A DNA stretch of 64,000 nucleotides from Setophaga petechia (GCA_024362935.1 JANCRA010000033.1:8839714-8903713), one strand, 5' to 3'. Counted from the first letter of the stretch, positions 50,201-58,322 are shown. A program made the numbers and translations. The notes: a model not told the origin generated them from the letters alone.

Positions 50201-53200
50201 ATGAAAATCAAAGGGGTAAAGATTAAAATCTAAAAAATATTAAGAAAGAAATCACTGCAAAAATGTTTTTATACTTAAGGAATATTTGTAAGCAGAAGAA
50301 GCACCCAGTCTGTAAATGAATGTCCTGTCACTGCTGATACACTCCTACAGCACAGGGGTTACTGTGGTGCTACTCCACACAGGGGGATCACATTTTATTT
50401 TCTCTCTAAATGTAATTTTGTGTAACTCAGGATGGAGATGAGCTGCATGGATGCAATAATTGAGGGCAGCAAAGTTTGCAGGGTTCAGGGCAGAGGCTGT
50501 CCCACGTGCAGTGAGGAGCTTTTGCACTGAGTACAGTGAATATTTGGTGCTTTACCATGGCTTTAGGGCTGTCAGGGGCATTCTCTGGGAATCCAAGAGA
50601 TCTTGGCTCAAAGCAGCAGAGTTTGCTGAGCTGCTGACCCAGGGTGACCATTCACAAATTGTGTGACCTTCTGGTGCCCTCCACCAGTCAGGCTGGCTGG
50701 ACTCAGGCCTGGTACAAAGCAGATGTTGCACCTGTACTAAATATTTCATTCCTCAGTTTGGCTAATTTCTACATAAACACTGAACTTTAATGTATGTGAG
50801 CTCTTTCCTGGCGAGAGAAGTGTTCAGTGATGTGTTTCAATGAAATGCTGGTGCTTTCACTTAGCACTGGGAAGGTGCTTGAAATCAAGTCCATCTTGAG
50901 AGCTTTGCTAACTTAATGCCCTTGATTTGTCTCTCTCTCTCTCTTTTTATAAGTTCTTTGATTTAAAATAAAACCCCACAGTGAGGTTAATGTTGTGATA
51001 TTCTTCTAGATGGGCAGCAGATCTGGGAGATGGAGGCAACAGTGGACAAAGACAAGAGCCAGCCTGTGAGTATGAAACACAGGGGGGTGTCCTCTCCAGC
51101 TTGTGTTCAAGGGGGGCTTGCAAGGAGCAGAAAGAGCAGCAATGCCACGATGGCCAAGTGCCATGTGCTGCAGGAGGGATTGATTGCTGCAGCAGTGCAT
51201 GTGCTGCAGGAGGGATTGATTGCTGCAGCAGTGCATGTGCTGCAGGAGGGACTGATTCCTGCAGCAGTGCATGTGCTGCAGGAGGGATTGATTGCTGCAG
51301 CAGTGCATGTGCTGCAGGAGGGATTGATTGCTGCAGCAGTGCATGTGCTGCAGGAGGGATTGATTTCTTCAGCAGTGCATGTGCTGCAGGAAGGATTGAT
51401 TCCTTCAGCAGTGCATGTGCTGCAGGAGGGGTTGATTGATGCAGCAGAACCCCCTAAGGGAGTCCCTGCTGGATTCTGCCCTGCACACCCACAGTGCCAG
51501 CCCAGGCTCTGCAGGATGCTGCCCCTGGGCCAGCCCTGGCTGCTGTGTCACATCCAGGGCTTGTCCTGCAGGATTTCCAGTGCTCTTTGGAGGGAAGGAG
51601 CCCCTCTGCTCCCTTGGCTTGCTGGGACCTTGCTTGGGCAGGCAGAGCTCTCAGGAGCCAGCAGTGACTCGGCCATGGTGCCCCAGGAGGCAGCAGGGTC
51701 TGCCTGTGGATAAATCAAAGCCTACAGAATAACTGAGTTACTCTGACAAAAAGAGGGAATTCTGCAGTGCACACTCCTTTATCAGGCACTGTGGGATTAG
51801 CAGAGCTTCTGCATTTGTCACCATTTCATGTTTTATTTGTAGCTGAGACTTCTCTCCAAGTTCAGGAGGGATACAGTCCATAGAAACCAACTTGTCAGTG
51901 CCAAAGAGCTTCTGGTCTTTCACCATCTGCCCCTTTTTTCTCTTCTTTATAGGGATGAACAGGGAGGTTCCTCTTGTCATGGCTGGAGGTGCAGTGAGGG
52001 CAGCTGCCCTCCAGCCCCTGGCCAGCCTCAGGTGCTGATCCCCTGCTGTCCCCTGTGTTGTTCCTTTCAGAGCATGCTTTTTGTGGAAATTCCCGAGTAC
52101 AGGAACAAGCACATCCGCACAGCCGTGAAGGTGAATTTCTATGTCATCAATGGCAAAAGGAAAAGAAGCCAACCCCAGCATTTCACCTACCACCCAGGTA
52201 ATTCTCAGGGACAGAGCCACTTGTTATCTAAGTTCATGAGCAGGATCTGATTTTCTGCTCTGTTGTTTTCTTGCCATTCTTTTAGGATCTAAATGTTGCT
52301 AATTCAGTTCAGCCCTCAGCAGCTGCTTGGTTTAAAAGATGCCTGTGATTTATGATCAGGGATTTCCATCAGTTTGGGGTGTCAGTGATCTGTTATTCTG
52401 GCAGTGGGCTGATGCTGCCCCATTCACTTGGTGGAAGTTTGCCAAGAGCCTCAGTGGGAACAGGCTCAGTCTGGGACGTGGTGGGACCCTCTGTGACATG
52501 TCCAGCAATAAGAAAACATCAGATCTGGGAAAGGGCTTGGGATGGAGGATGGCAAGCAATATATATTCTTCAGAGTGAGGCTAGCTGAGAAAAATATGAA
52601 TGCTTTTGTGATGTTCTTCCTCTGGGGGATTGGTGAGCCATGTCACAATAAATGCAACAGGATTACTAATGAGATTCCCAGAATTTCTCAGCTTTGGCTG
52701 GGGGGAAAATATTGTGAGAAAACCAGAGTATTGTGTTTGTGGAAAGCAGAAAGCATAAAATAACAGCACCAGATTTTATGCAAGCTTCAAATGATGTCTT
52801 AATTTCACTCATCTCTAAGGAAAGGCAAACATTCATTCAGACTCTTATTTTGGTCTCCTGCAACCTGAAAATCTCTGGTCCTCTCCTTGAATTTATGAAC
52901 TCTATAGGGTATCACCAATGTGAAGGCTTTGTACAGTTGCTAAATTGTTCTGCTCTGGAACAGTATTGAGAAGGACACTTCTCTCTCAATAGAATCCCTA
53001 GAATAGACCACTTAGGAGGAGGAAGCTTTACTTCCAGACAGGAATTTTGCATGACCACTGTATGGTTTCCATTGTGTGGTGTTTCTGTAGTGAGTTTTGG
53101 GGAAGAGTTGACCAAAAAATCATTGGAAATGTAGAGGACCATAATTTAACCCACCAGGATTCACACAACTCTCACGAAATCGTGGTCTTTTAAATGATGG

Positions 53201-54383
53201 TGTCAGGTCTTCAGCTCTCAGTACTGAGGAAACTCTGTGCAGCAGAGACAAAAGCTCTAGAATATTCAGCTCTGCCTTTGGTCACTGGTGTAGATGTTTG
53301 ACAGAAAGATGAGCAGTTGTTTATGTCCTGGGATTTCTATTGATTCAATCTCCTTTGAGATAGAAATACTGCATGAAACACCTATCTATGACTTCTTATT
53401 TTGTCTGTGTTCCAGAATGGCCCTTAAATGAATTAAAACAGGAGCTGAAGTGTTGAATTTTTCAGCTTTAGCAATTTGTGGTTCGTTATTGCATTTAAGA
53501 TTTTTCAAGAACCTCTTAGCTTTGAAGAATCTTTACTGTGGTTGCATGTGGGTGATTTATTAAACTCAGTGCTTGTGACATATGAATTTAGATACACAAA
53601 TCTTGTAAAAGGCTTAAATATCAAGGAAAACCTCTCTGTTTCTCCTCAGCTGGTAATGAATAACGTCCTTTGCATGCTTTGTTCTAGTACCATCAATCAA
53701 AACAGAGCCCATTGATGACTATGATCCAGCCCTAATCTGCAGTCCAGTGCACAGTGCTCTGGGGACAGTAACACAGCCTTACTATTCACAGCACACGCTG
53801 GCCACCGAGTCCCCCTCGTGCCTCGTGGCCACCATGGCCCCTTGCCAGCAGCTGCGCTCAGGCCTCTCCTCTCCCGACTCGCGGTACCAGCAGCAGAACC
53901 CGGCTGTCATTTACCAGAGGAGCAAGAGCCTGAGCCCCAGCCAGCTGGGCTACCAGCAGCCCGGCCTGATGGCCACGCCAGCTGCCCTTGGGGACGGGCA
54001 CAGGTCCGTGCTGGTGCACGCCGGCTCCCCGGCCCAGGGCTCGGCCGTGCTGCAGCACTCCCCGGGCCACCAGCAGTCCTCTCCTGTCATCCACTACTCT
54101 CCAACCAACCAGCAGCTGAGGTGTGGCAGCCACCAGGAGTTCCAGCACATCATGTGCTGTGAGAATTTCACGGGCGGCGGCGCATCCAGGCCCGGCCAGC
54201 CGCAGGGCAGCCAGGCGCAGAGGCTGAGCCCCAGCTCGTACCCCACGGTGATCCAGCAGCAGGCGGCCCCGGGCACCCGGGCAGCCAAGAACGGAACCCC
54301 AGGCACAGAGCACAAGGACGTGCTGCCAGCAGGAGTCACCATCAAGCAGGAGCAGAACCTGGACCAGGCCTACCTGGACGATG
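2190..54383 (+). CDS. NFATC2: NFATC2 gene, coding span present in window (3'-incomplete)
   Basis: NFATC2 (NFAT1) is a cytoplasmic phosphoprotein that calcineurin dephosphorylates after calcium entry; it then enters the nucleus and binds GGAAA sites, often with AP-1, in immune and other cells. Nine consecutive coding exons plus one alternative first exon can be placed with GT-AG borders and consistent phase: 8721-8886 (or 2190-2253), 16345-17371, 18787-18955, 29304-29506, 31318-31490, 40445-40585, 51010-51065, 52071-52197, 53688-54383. From the canonical start this is 919 codons plus one base, close to the roughly 925-residue mammalian protein. Domain order is an acidic N-terminal activation segment, calcineurin-binding Ser/Pro regulatory domain, Rel-homology region, IPT/TIG domain and C-terminal activation domain. 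NFATC2 is preferred over its paralogs because the exon 1 acidic motif, the exon 2 Ser/Pro region and the exon 9 tail all match NFATC2. No frameshift or internal stop was seen. The last exon(s) are outside the window. Confidence 0.97.
2254..8720. other. Intron of the alternative transcript / upstream of canonical exon 1
   Basis: Non-coding with respect to NFATC2. It begins with a CpG island (about 2520-3345) that contains short GC-rich repeats, including GGCTC and GGGCA runs and an AAGAGTTA repeat at 2743-2775. From 3420 to 8100 it is ordinary unique sequence with no exon or transposon I can recognise. The last 600 bases belong to the canonical CpG-island promoter. Confidence 0.7.
2520..3345. 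promoter_or_regulatory. CpG island downstream of alternative first exon
   Basis: Very high GC with dense CG dinucleotides and several GC-box-like GGGCGG/CCGCCC elements, bounded by AT-richer sequence. It starts about 270 bases after the alternative exon donor. It is likely a promoter or enhancer element serving the short-N-terminus transcript, or an unannotated first exon. Stop-free frames here are expected from the base composition and are not called as genes. Confidence 0.65.
8721..8886 (+). CDS. NFATC2: NFATC2 canonical exon 1 (N-terminal transactivation segment)
   Basis: Encodes residues 1-55 plus one base. The start ATG sits in a strong Kozak context (GCCGCCATGA). Residues 5-30 are a Gly/Pro/Asp-rich low-complexity run of GP and DP dipeptides, longer and more repetitive than I recall for mammals. 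They are followed by the conserved acidic motif [16 protein letters not shown], the core of the N-terminal activation domain. The exon must end at 8886 (donor GTTGGT) to give one leftover base, matching exon 2 and the alternative exon. A better-looking GTGAGG lies 4 bases downstream but would break the frame. The frame upstream is open to 8184, but this ATG is the natural start. Confidence 0.93.
8887..16344. other. NFATC2 intron 1
   Basis: About 7.5 kb. The first 450 bases continue the CpG island and contain a 29-bp tandem repeat (9001-9110). A milder GC-rich stretch lies around 13600-14050. The rest is ordinary unique sequence. I saw no exon and no recognisable transposon. Confidence 0.75.
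9001..9110. repeat. 29-bp tandem repeat with palindromic junctions
   Basis: Four nearly identical copies of a 29-30 base unit beginning GCTCGGTGTGAGCCGGGATG, the last one truncated. The unit starts GCTCGG and ends CCGAGC, so the junctions at 9024-9035 and 9053-9064 form the perfect palindrome CCGAGCGCTCGG. Confidence 0.92.
16345..17371 (+). CDS. NFATC2: NFATC2 exon 2 (calcineurin-binding regulatory domain)
   Basis: Encodes residues 56-397 plus two bases; the acceptor is TTTTTCCAG and the donor GTATGT. This is the NFAT-homology regulatory domain. It carries the calcineurin docking PxIxIT motif PRIEIT (residues 123-128, bases 16545-16562). It also has the serine-rich region [11 protein letters not shown] (180-190) and the SP repeats [14 protein letters not shown] (225-238), [15 protein letters not shown] (281-295) and TSPDPSP (338-344). 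A basic nuclear-localisation element GAKRRFS lies at 262-268, and [14 protein letters not shown] at 371-384. Phosphorylation of the Ser/Pro blocks keeps NFAT in the cytosol and calcineurin reverses this; that is family knowledge, and the intact motifs indicate it is conserved. Compared with mammals it differs by small insertions and substitutions in the serine-rich blocks. An in-frame ATG at 16290 lies in the intron and is not used. Confidence 0.97.
17372..18786. other. NFATC2 intron 2
   Basis: About 1.4 kb between the regulatory-domain exon and the first Rel-homology exon. Its one notable element is the 35-37 bp tandem array at 18352-18531. The remainder is ordinary, AT-richer sequence. Confidence 0.9.
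18352..18531 (+). repeat. 35-37 bp tandem array; four units carry an NFAT-like site
   Basis: Five tandem units beginning AAAAGCTAGATAAAAGAGGG (variants read GCTAGGT or GCCAGAT). Units 1-4 end in TTTGGAAAAAC, at 18377-18387, 18412-18422, 18448-18458 and 18485-18495; unit 5 is degenerate (TTTGAAAAC). TGGAAAAAC contains the NFAT core GGAAA. Units 1 and 3 also contain AGATAA, a GATA-type site. Confidence 0.93.
18787..18955 (+). CDS. NFATC2: NFATC2 exon 3 (start of Rel-homology DNA-binding domain)
   Basis: Encodes residues 398-454 and ends on a codon boundary; acceptor GTGTCCCAG, donor GTAAGG. It begins the Rel-homology region with SLPPLEWPL, then [20 protein letters not shown]. The recognition loop [10 protein letters not shown] (residues 431-440) contains the Arg, Tyr, Glu and Arg residues that contact the GGAAA element in known NFAT-DNA structures. 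The remainder, [14 protein letters not shown], is also typical of the family. The only visible differences from mammals are conservative changes near the exon start and a Cys in the WPLCSQSG stretch. Confidence 0.97.
24050..24345. promoter_or_regulatory. Intragenic CpG-rich island in intron 3
   Basis: A compact segment of dense CG dinucleotides and high GC stands out sharply from AT-richer flanks, 5.1 kb after exon 3 and 5 kb before exon 4. It contains GGGCGG (near 24169). Open frames cross it, but none resembles a known protein. It could be an internal promoter, an enhancer RNA start, or the first exon of a non-coding transcript. Confidence 0.5.
24912..24991. repeat. Short tandem repeat of CAGCATCCCCTG units
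   Basis: Repeats of CAGCATCCCCTGCAGCAGGG and shortened forms, five copies of the CAGCATCCCCTG or near-identical core within 80 bases. Confidence 0.85.
27991..28287. repeat. 49-bp minisatellite, six copies
   Basis: Six near-identical head-to-tail copies of a 49-base unit beginning CCCTGGCTCCCAGAGGCAGC; one copy has a one-base insertion. Because 49 is not a multiple of three, translations cycle through three frames. This explains the repetitive proline/leucine-rich open frames on both strands here. Confidence 0.95.
29304..29506 (+). CDS. NFATC2: NFATC2 exon 4 (Rel-homology N-domain, continued)
   Basis: Encodes residues 455-521 plus two bases; acceptor CTTGCCAG, donor GTAAGT. It starts [17 protein letters not shown] and continues with [29 protein letters not shown] and [11 protein letters not shown]. 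This is the central beta-sandwich of the NFAT DNA-binding domain and the most conserved part of the gene. It is nearly identical to mammalian NFATC2, for example IIG where mammals have IVG. The earlier ATG at 29229 is intronic read-through and not a start. Confidence 0.98.
29507..31317. other. NFATC2 intron 4
   Basis: About 1.8 kb, holding one inverted CR1 fragment (29775-29914) and otherwise unique sequence with nothing else recognised. Confidence 0.9.
29775..29914 (-). mobile_element. CR1 LINE 3'-end fragment (inverted)
   Basis: Reads ATCACAGAGTGGTTTGGGTT then GGAAGGGACCTTAAAG and CATCCAGTGCCACCCC, the reverse complement of the conserved avian CR1 3' terminus. It continues into the characteristic CCTGCCATGGCAGGGACACC and CTGTCCAACCTGTCCTTGGG stretches. 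It is a 5'-truncated non-autonomous copy of about 140 bases without coding capacity. Confidence 0.9.
31318..31490 (+). CDS. NFATC2: NFATC2 exon 5 (end of Rel-homology N-domain)
   Basis: Completes codon 522 and encodes to residue 579 plus one base; acceptor GTGTTGCAG, donor GTGAGT. Peptide features are [39 protein letters not shown] and [11 protein letters not shown], finishing the DNA-binding half of the Rel region and leading into the interdomain linker. The [13 protein letters not shown] surface is family-typical. The exon has strikingly high third-position GC, as do exons 3 and 4, compared with AT-richer flanking introns. Confidence 0.98.
31491..40444. other. NFATC2 intron 5
   Basis: About 9.0 kb. 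Apart from one inverted CR1 fragment (37189-37335) it appears to be unique, moderately AT-rich sequence. No exon, RNA gene or further repeat was recognised. Confidence 0.8.
37189..37335 (-). mobile_element. CR1 LINE 3'-end fragment (inverted)
   Basis: Begins with four copies of an ATAGAATT/CAGAATT motif, the reverse complement of the short terminal repeats that end avian CR1 elements. It continues GTCTTGGCTTGGAGGGGACC and CTCCTCCAGTCCCACCCCCT. It is 5'-truncated and without coding capacity. Divergence differs from the copy at 29775, so this is a separate insertion. Confidence 0.9.
40445..40585 (+). CDS. NFATC2: NFATC2 exon 6 (IPT/TIG domain, first part)
   Basis: Completes codon 580 and encodes to residue 626 plus one base; acceptor TTGTCCACAG, donor GTAAGG. 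The peptide [19 protein letters not shown] opens the C-terminal Rel subdomain (IPT/TIG fold), followed by [15 protein letters not shown] and SKVVFTEK. This subdomain supports dimer contacts and cooperation with AP-1 in NFAT structures (family knowledge). Only isolated substitutions separate it from mammalian NFATC2. Confidence 0.98.
45624..45639. repeat. CA dinucleotide microsatellite
   Basis: An uninterrupted run of about eight AC/CA units, flanked by ATAT and GCACAC. Confidence 0.9.
46505..46571. repeat. Short tandem repeat, GTGCAGAAYT-type units
   Basis: Successive units related to TGTGCAGAATTG and GTGCAGAACTGAAC, five to six copies with variable spacing. Confidence 0.8.
49323..49519. repeat. 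33-bp minisatellite, six copies
   Basis: Six head-to-tail copies of a 33-base unit beginning CTGGGATCTCCTGCTGGGGC and ending CAGTCCCAGCT, with the core TGGGATCTCCTG recurring every 33 bases from 49324. Unit junctions read TCCCAGCTCTGGGA, an inverted repeat. The period is a multiple of three, which explains the repetitive open frames on both strands. Confidence 0.95.
51010..51065 (+). CDS. NFATC2: NFATC2 exon 7 (IPT/TIG domain, 56-base exon)
   Basis: Completes codon 627 and encodes to residue 645, ending on a codon boundary; acceptor TATTCTTCTAG, donor GTGAGT. The peptide is [19 protein letters not shown], matching mammalian NFATC2 at essentially every position. The small exon sits between a 10.4 kb and a 1.0 kb intron. 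The frame stays open past its donor for another 215 codons, so read-through would not meet an early stop. Confidence 0.98.
51066..52070. other. NFATC2 intron 7
   Basis: About 1.0 kb. A 36-bp minisatellite (51162-51449) fills the first third. The first 645 bases contain no stop in the exon 7 frame; the first in-frame stop is TAA at 51711-51713. No AATAAA signal was seen between that stop and exon 8, so an intronic terminal exon is not supported. Confidence 0.9.
51162..51449. repeat. 36-bp minisatellite, eight copies
   Basis: Eight copies of a 36-base unit beginning CATGTGCTGCAGGAGGGATT start at 51162, 51198, 51234, 51270, 51306, 51342, 51378 and 51414. The later copies carry a few substitutions. 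In the exon 7 frame each unit would read [12 protein letters not shown]. The array begins 97 bases after the exon 7 donor. Confidence 0.96.
52071..52197 (+). CDS. NFATC2: NFATC2 exon 8 (end of IPT/TIG domain, basic motif)
   Basis: Encodes residues 646-687 plus one base; acceptor TTCCTTTCAG, donor GTAATT. The peptide starts [14 protein letters not shown], continues [15 protein letters not shown] and ends QPQHFTYHP. It completes the IPT/TIG fold. The KRKRS cluster is the second nuclear-localisation element known in NFAT proteins. The first residue is Ser where mammals have Asn; other positions are nearly unchanged. Confidence 0.98.
52198..53687. other. NFATC2 intron 8
   Basis: About 1.5 kb of AT-rich unique sequence. 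No repeat, exon or RNA gene was recognised. Confidence 0.85.
53688..54383 (+). CDS. NFATC2: NFATC2 exon 9 (C-terminal transactivation domain)
   Basis: Completes codon 688 and encodes to residue 919 plus one base; acceptor TTTGTTCTAG, donor GTAAGT. Recognisable blocks in order are [103 protein letters not shown] and [16 protein letters not shown]. The two IKxE motifs (IKTE at 691-694 and IKQE at 906-909) match the sites where mammalian NFATC2 is sumoylated. The middle is Gln/Ser/Pro-rich and more divergent, with Gly/Ala-rich changes near [12 protein letters not shown]. The leftover G would join either of the alternative C-terminal exons known in mammals; neither was found before 64000. Reading on past the donor meets a stop at 54526. 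Confidence 0.97.
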
Positions 54384-54524
54384 GTAAGTGCTGTGCCCCT
54401 CTCAGGGCTGCTCTGTTGGAGGGAGGGGCTGAGGTTGAGTTGCCGATGCTCCTGTTGCTTGCTGTGCCCCCTTGGTGGCTGTGCACATCTGCTGTGCTTT
54501 CAGGCTGGATTGGGGTCTCTCGTT

Positions 54525-54852
54525 AGGTGCATTAACTTCCTGAAGGGTGGCTGTGGTGAGCTGGGGGTTGGTCTCTTTCTCTGGGCAACAACCGACAGAA
54601 CAACAGGACACAGTCTCAAGCTGCGCCAAGGGAGATGCAAGCTAGAAATAAGGAGGAAGTATTTTACAGAAAGAGTGGTCAAATACTGGAATCATCTACC
54701 CAGGGAGGTCGTGGAGTCACCATCCCTCGTAGAGTTTAACAAAAGACTGGATGTGGCACTTGGTGCCATGATCTAGTTGAGGTGTTAGAACATGGGTTGG
54801 ACTCGATGATCTTAAAGGTCTCTTCCAACCTAGAATTTCTGTGATTCTGTGG
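54525..54852 (+). mobile_element. CR1 LINE 3' portion (sense), with ORF2 C-terminal remnant
   Basis: Starts near GTGCATTAACTTCCTGAAGG and GAGCTGGGGGTTGGTCTC, which match the CR1 ORF2 3' region. It continues to a stretch translating as KYFTERVVKYWNHLPREVV and SPSLVEFNKRLDVALG, typical of the CR1 ORF2 C-terminus. It ends with TTGGACTCGATGATCTTAAA, GGTCTCTTCCAACC and GATTCTGTG repeats, the CR1 3' terminus. The element is 5'-truncated; only the last few dozen codons of the ORF2 product remain. Confidence 0.9.
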
Positions 54853-57800
54853 TTGTTGGTCCATGGCAAAGCACGTTGGCCACTCACCCACAGGACCCCT
54901 CTGCTTGCTCTGGGCCACGTTGAGCTGGTCCCATTTTGTCTCCCTTTGCCAAAGGTTCCATTGGCAGTTTGGAAAATGGCGGATCTGAAATTACTTCTTC
55001 ATTATTTTATTATAGTTTTTCATATCAGGGCAAAGTCCACTTTGTAAAATGCTCTTGTACATTTTGTACCAAAAAAAAAAGCCCATTGAGCAATCTATCA
55101 AGGCCTGTAATGAATGGGGTAGTGCTGCAGGCAAAACCATTGCAGATGTTCTAGATGAACAGTGGGACATTGATAAGTTAAACAATGCTGTTCCTTTGTT
55201 GTGAGCCAGCTGATTTAGCCTTTAGGAATGAACATAAGTTAGAGTAAAGCTTTCTTTGAACATATCCTGCTTATTCTTAGGTAGGCAGCCATTGGCAGTC
55301 TGCTTGATTGGTTCTTTTATTAAAGCATGTTTCTGGCAGGAGGAAATCAATGCAAAATTAATAGTGCAGCTGGACACGGCAATCACAGAGAGCAGCAGCA
55401 AACCCAACATTGATTTTAGTGGGAGCAGAGTGAGGCTGCTGGAAATACTGCTGCAAATGCAGGATGTTCCTGTGCAGGAAGCACAGACCTGATTGCCACA
55501 AATGGTGACTCTGCTCCCCTCCCAGTGCAGGCAGTGGCAGGCTGGATCTCCTGGGTGTGCACCAGGATGTGCTCCAAGCACCCAACAGTTTGGGATTTTT
55601 ACTGCACTTACCTGGAGTAATTGTGAAGTTGTGCCTGTGGAAGTTTTGCTTTCCTCAGCCTGGATCCTGAGTGCTCTGTTTCGTGTGCAGCCTTCACTGC
55701 TGGGTTTGTGGGCAGAGGTTGGATGGTTTCCTCTGTTACTGTGTTTGCAGAGTGGGTGATGCAGCTTTGGTGCCATCGCAGTAAAATCTGGAGAGTTTTT
55801 ACTGCTTCCCTTCTCTGAGCAGGAGATTCAGGAGATTGATTTAACTTGGGAGATTCACTTTTCATGCAGGGACTTGGGCATGATAACAAGGCAAGAGAAT
55901 CTTTTTGACAGGAGAGCAAAGCTCTGTTGTTTAGGATATTTTTAAGATGAGAAGCTGAGAGATTCTTCCACTTTTTTAAGAATACTTGGTACACACCTTG
56001 TGAAAGAAAGAAAAGAGATTGCTTTTACTTCAAGATTCTATCTTCAAATTCAATCCATAGTCCACTTAAAAGAACTCCTTAGATAGACTGCAAAGTTAAT
56101 TTTGCTGAGTTTTGCATCAGGCCAGTGACACCCAAGGGCAGCACAGCTCACCCAGAATGCACTCAGCCCCCCTGCTAAGGGAGCCATGAGGCAGAACAGC
56201 AGAAATTAATAATGAAATCCCAGGCTTCTCCTTGGCTGGCTGCATCATCTTCAATTGATTTCAGCTAGAGAGATTGGTTTATCAATCATGCCACCCAAGT
56301 CAGGCCAGGCAGGATGGGCCACATGCAGTCTCTTTACTGACCTCAGTGAGTTTATATCAGCTGGAAGTGTGGCTTGGAGAATTGTGATTTACTTTAGGGC
56401 TTTGCAAAGCATTTCATTCTGAAATGTTCAGGACTTGAATTGAAAAGCCACATTGTTTGCTGCTGGGGAAAAGTGACTCAGAACATAACAAAAGCCATGT
56501 TTTTCCTGACTAGAAAGTTTGGGTTTGTGCTTTATGGTATTAAAAGAAAGCAAACCCAAAGGATTATGGAGGCTTTGCCCTTAAATCCCTTTTATCCTGA
56601 GAGCTCTTGTGAGATAAAGTGAGCTGTGAGGTCTTGCAGTGATTTTCACGGACAGACACGGAGCTGGTGCTGCCCAGGCAGGCTTGGCACGAGCCAGTGC
56701 TGCTGCTGCTGCTGCCCGGGCTCTTGGGCAATCCCTGCTGCTGTCTCTCACTTCCCTCTGCTCTTCCTCCTGCCCCTGCCTTGTTCTCCTTTCTCCAGGG
56801 TTCTGCTGACATCCAGCTCTCGTCCCTTTGCTCTGGTGCCTCCTCTCAGCAGCCCCTGCCCCTGCCTTCATGGCTGGCACACAGCCTGGGTGTTCTGGGC
56901 TTTGTGGAGTGGCCTGGGCATGGCCCTCGCTGGCAGTTCCCCATTGCTGGAGCTGGTGCTGCTCAGGGTGGGCACGTTGAGGGTGCTGGGGTGTCCTGGC
57001 AGTGCCCAGAGCATCCCCAGCTGGCACCACTGCCATTTCTCTGCACCTCTCTCCTTCCTGGAGTCACTGCTGGCAGCACCCCTCATTGTTTTCTTCTCTC
57101 CCTGCTGTAAAAAGATGGTATTTGTCCTTGCTGAGAGCATGGCTTGGTTTTGCTCAGAACCTTCACTGCTCCACAGGGCACAAAGCACTGGGAATTCAGC
57201 ACATTTCACCTGCCTTGAAAAGGTGAGAGCTGTTCTCCCCTCTGCAGGAGGACTCCAGGCCTGGGGGCTCTCAAGGTTCAGTGCAGCCAAACCAGCCTGG
57301 AGCCCAAGGATTTACCATCCTCTCAGATGGGTTTTGCCATGTGCCAGGAGTGCTTGGTGCCCAGCTGGTGCCCTCCCCAGCCCCTTGGGGACCATTTCAG
57401 CAGAGCTGTAGCTGGTGCCTGGCCCTGCTGCAGATGTGCAGAGCTGCCCCTTGCTTTCTGGAAGGAGACTTTGGCCCCTCTTCTCCTCCTGTGCAGCCTC
57501 AGCCCAGGCTGTGGTGCCTCCTGAGGCTTCTCAGCCCTGCCCTCCCAGCCAGGGTGACCAAACAGGCTGGCAGGAAGGAAGGCTCCACTCCCCAGTCACA
57601 GAGAGTGGGTTTGGATGTGCAGCCATCAGGGACTGATGCAAGTTCAGCATTGCCACACAGGACTGCCTTCACACACATACCCCTCCATATTTCTGTGGAA
57701 AATAGATATATCTGTAACTTTCTGATAGCAGATACTGGGAAGAGTCCCCAGAGGAGGGGGCTGCTCATGAAATAGTGAGAGGGAAACCTTTGTTACACAG

Positions 57801-58244
57801 CTCTGCCTCAGAGATTCATGACTGTGGAGTTACCTGGGGGTGAGGGCTGTGGCAGGAGTGTCCCTGAGTGCCAGGAGACCCTTGGGAGTGCATCAGGTGT
57901 CCAGCCTAGTGCTGGCAAGCAGGGACCAGCCTCAAATGCAAGTGAAAGCCGTGGGTGACAGAGTGATAAGCTCCTTTCAGCCGAGTCCTCATCTTAATAT
58001 TGTTCATAACCAAACCGCCCACGATGGTAAAAGTTACCCAAACAACCACATCAGTATGTTGACAAATAGAATGTAGTTCCTGCAGCGCCCTCAGAGCTCT
58101 GAGATTAACTCTTTAAAGCACAAACCCAGCCCAAAATGTAGCTCTTTGCACCCTGCCTGCAATGCCCTGGTGGGGCAGGGTCGAGGGGGTGCCCCAGGGC
58201 TGGGGCCCTGACTGTGCTCCTCCTGCAGAGCCAGTGCCCCCTCT

Positions 58245-58322
58245 GGGACACAGACACGAGGCTCAATTCCACGCACAGATCATGGGACACAGACACGAGG
58301 CTCAATTCCATGCACAGATCAT
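58245..58322. repeat. 39-bp direct duplication, two copies
   Basis: Two adjacent copies of a 39-base unit starting GGGACACAGACACGAGGCTC differ by a single C/T change, suggesting a recent duplication. Confidence 0.93.

Larger units (their letters stand above)
40586..51009. other. NFATC2 intron 6
   Basis: About 10.4 kb. It contains a CA microsatellite (45624-45639), a short GTGCAGAAYT tandem (46505-46571) and a 33-bp minisatellite (49323-49519). A TC run and T run (about 50930-50948) precede the exon 7 acceptor. No exon or transposon was recognised elsewhere. Confidence 0.8.

Noticed and set aside
51006..51439. Minus-strand and alternative-frame repetitive proteins ([10 protein letters not shown] and [12 protein letters not shown] repeats)
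   Set aside because: By-products of the 36-bp minisatellite; only the frame continuous with exon 7 is of interest.
54384..54526. Possible alternative C-terminus by reading through the exon 9 donor
   Set aside because: The read-through peptide is not conserved-looking, the donor is a strong GTAAGT, and no nearby AATAAA was seen.
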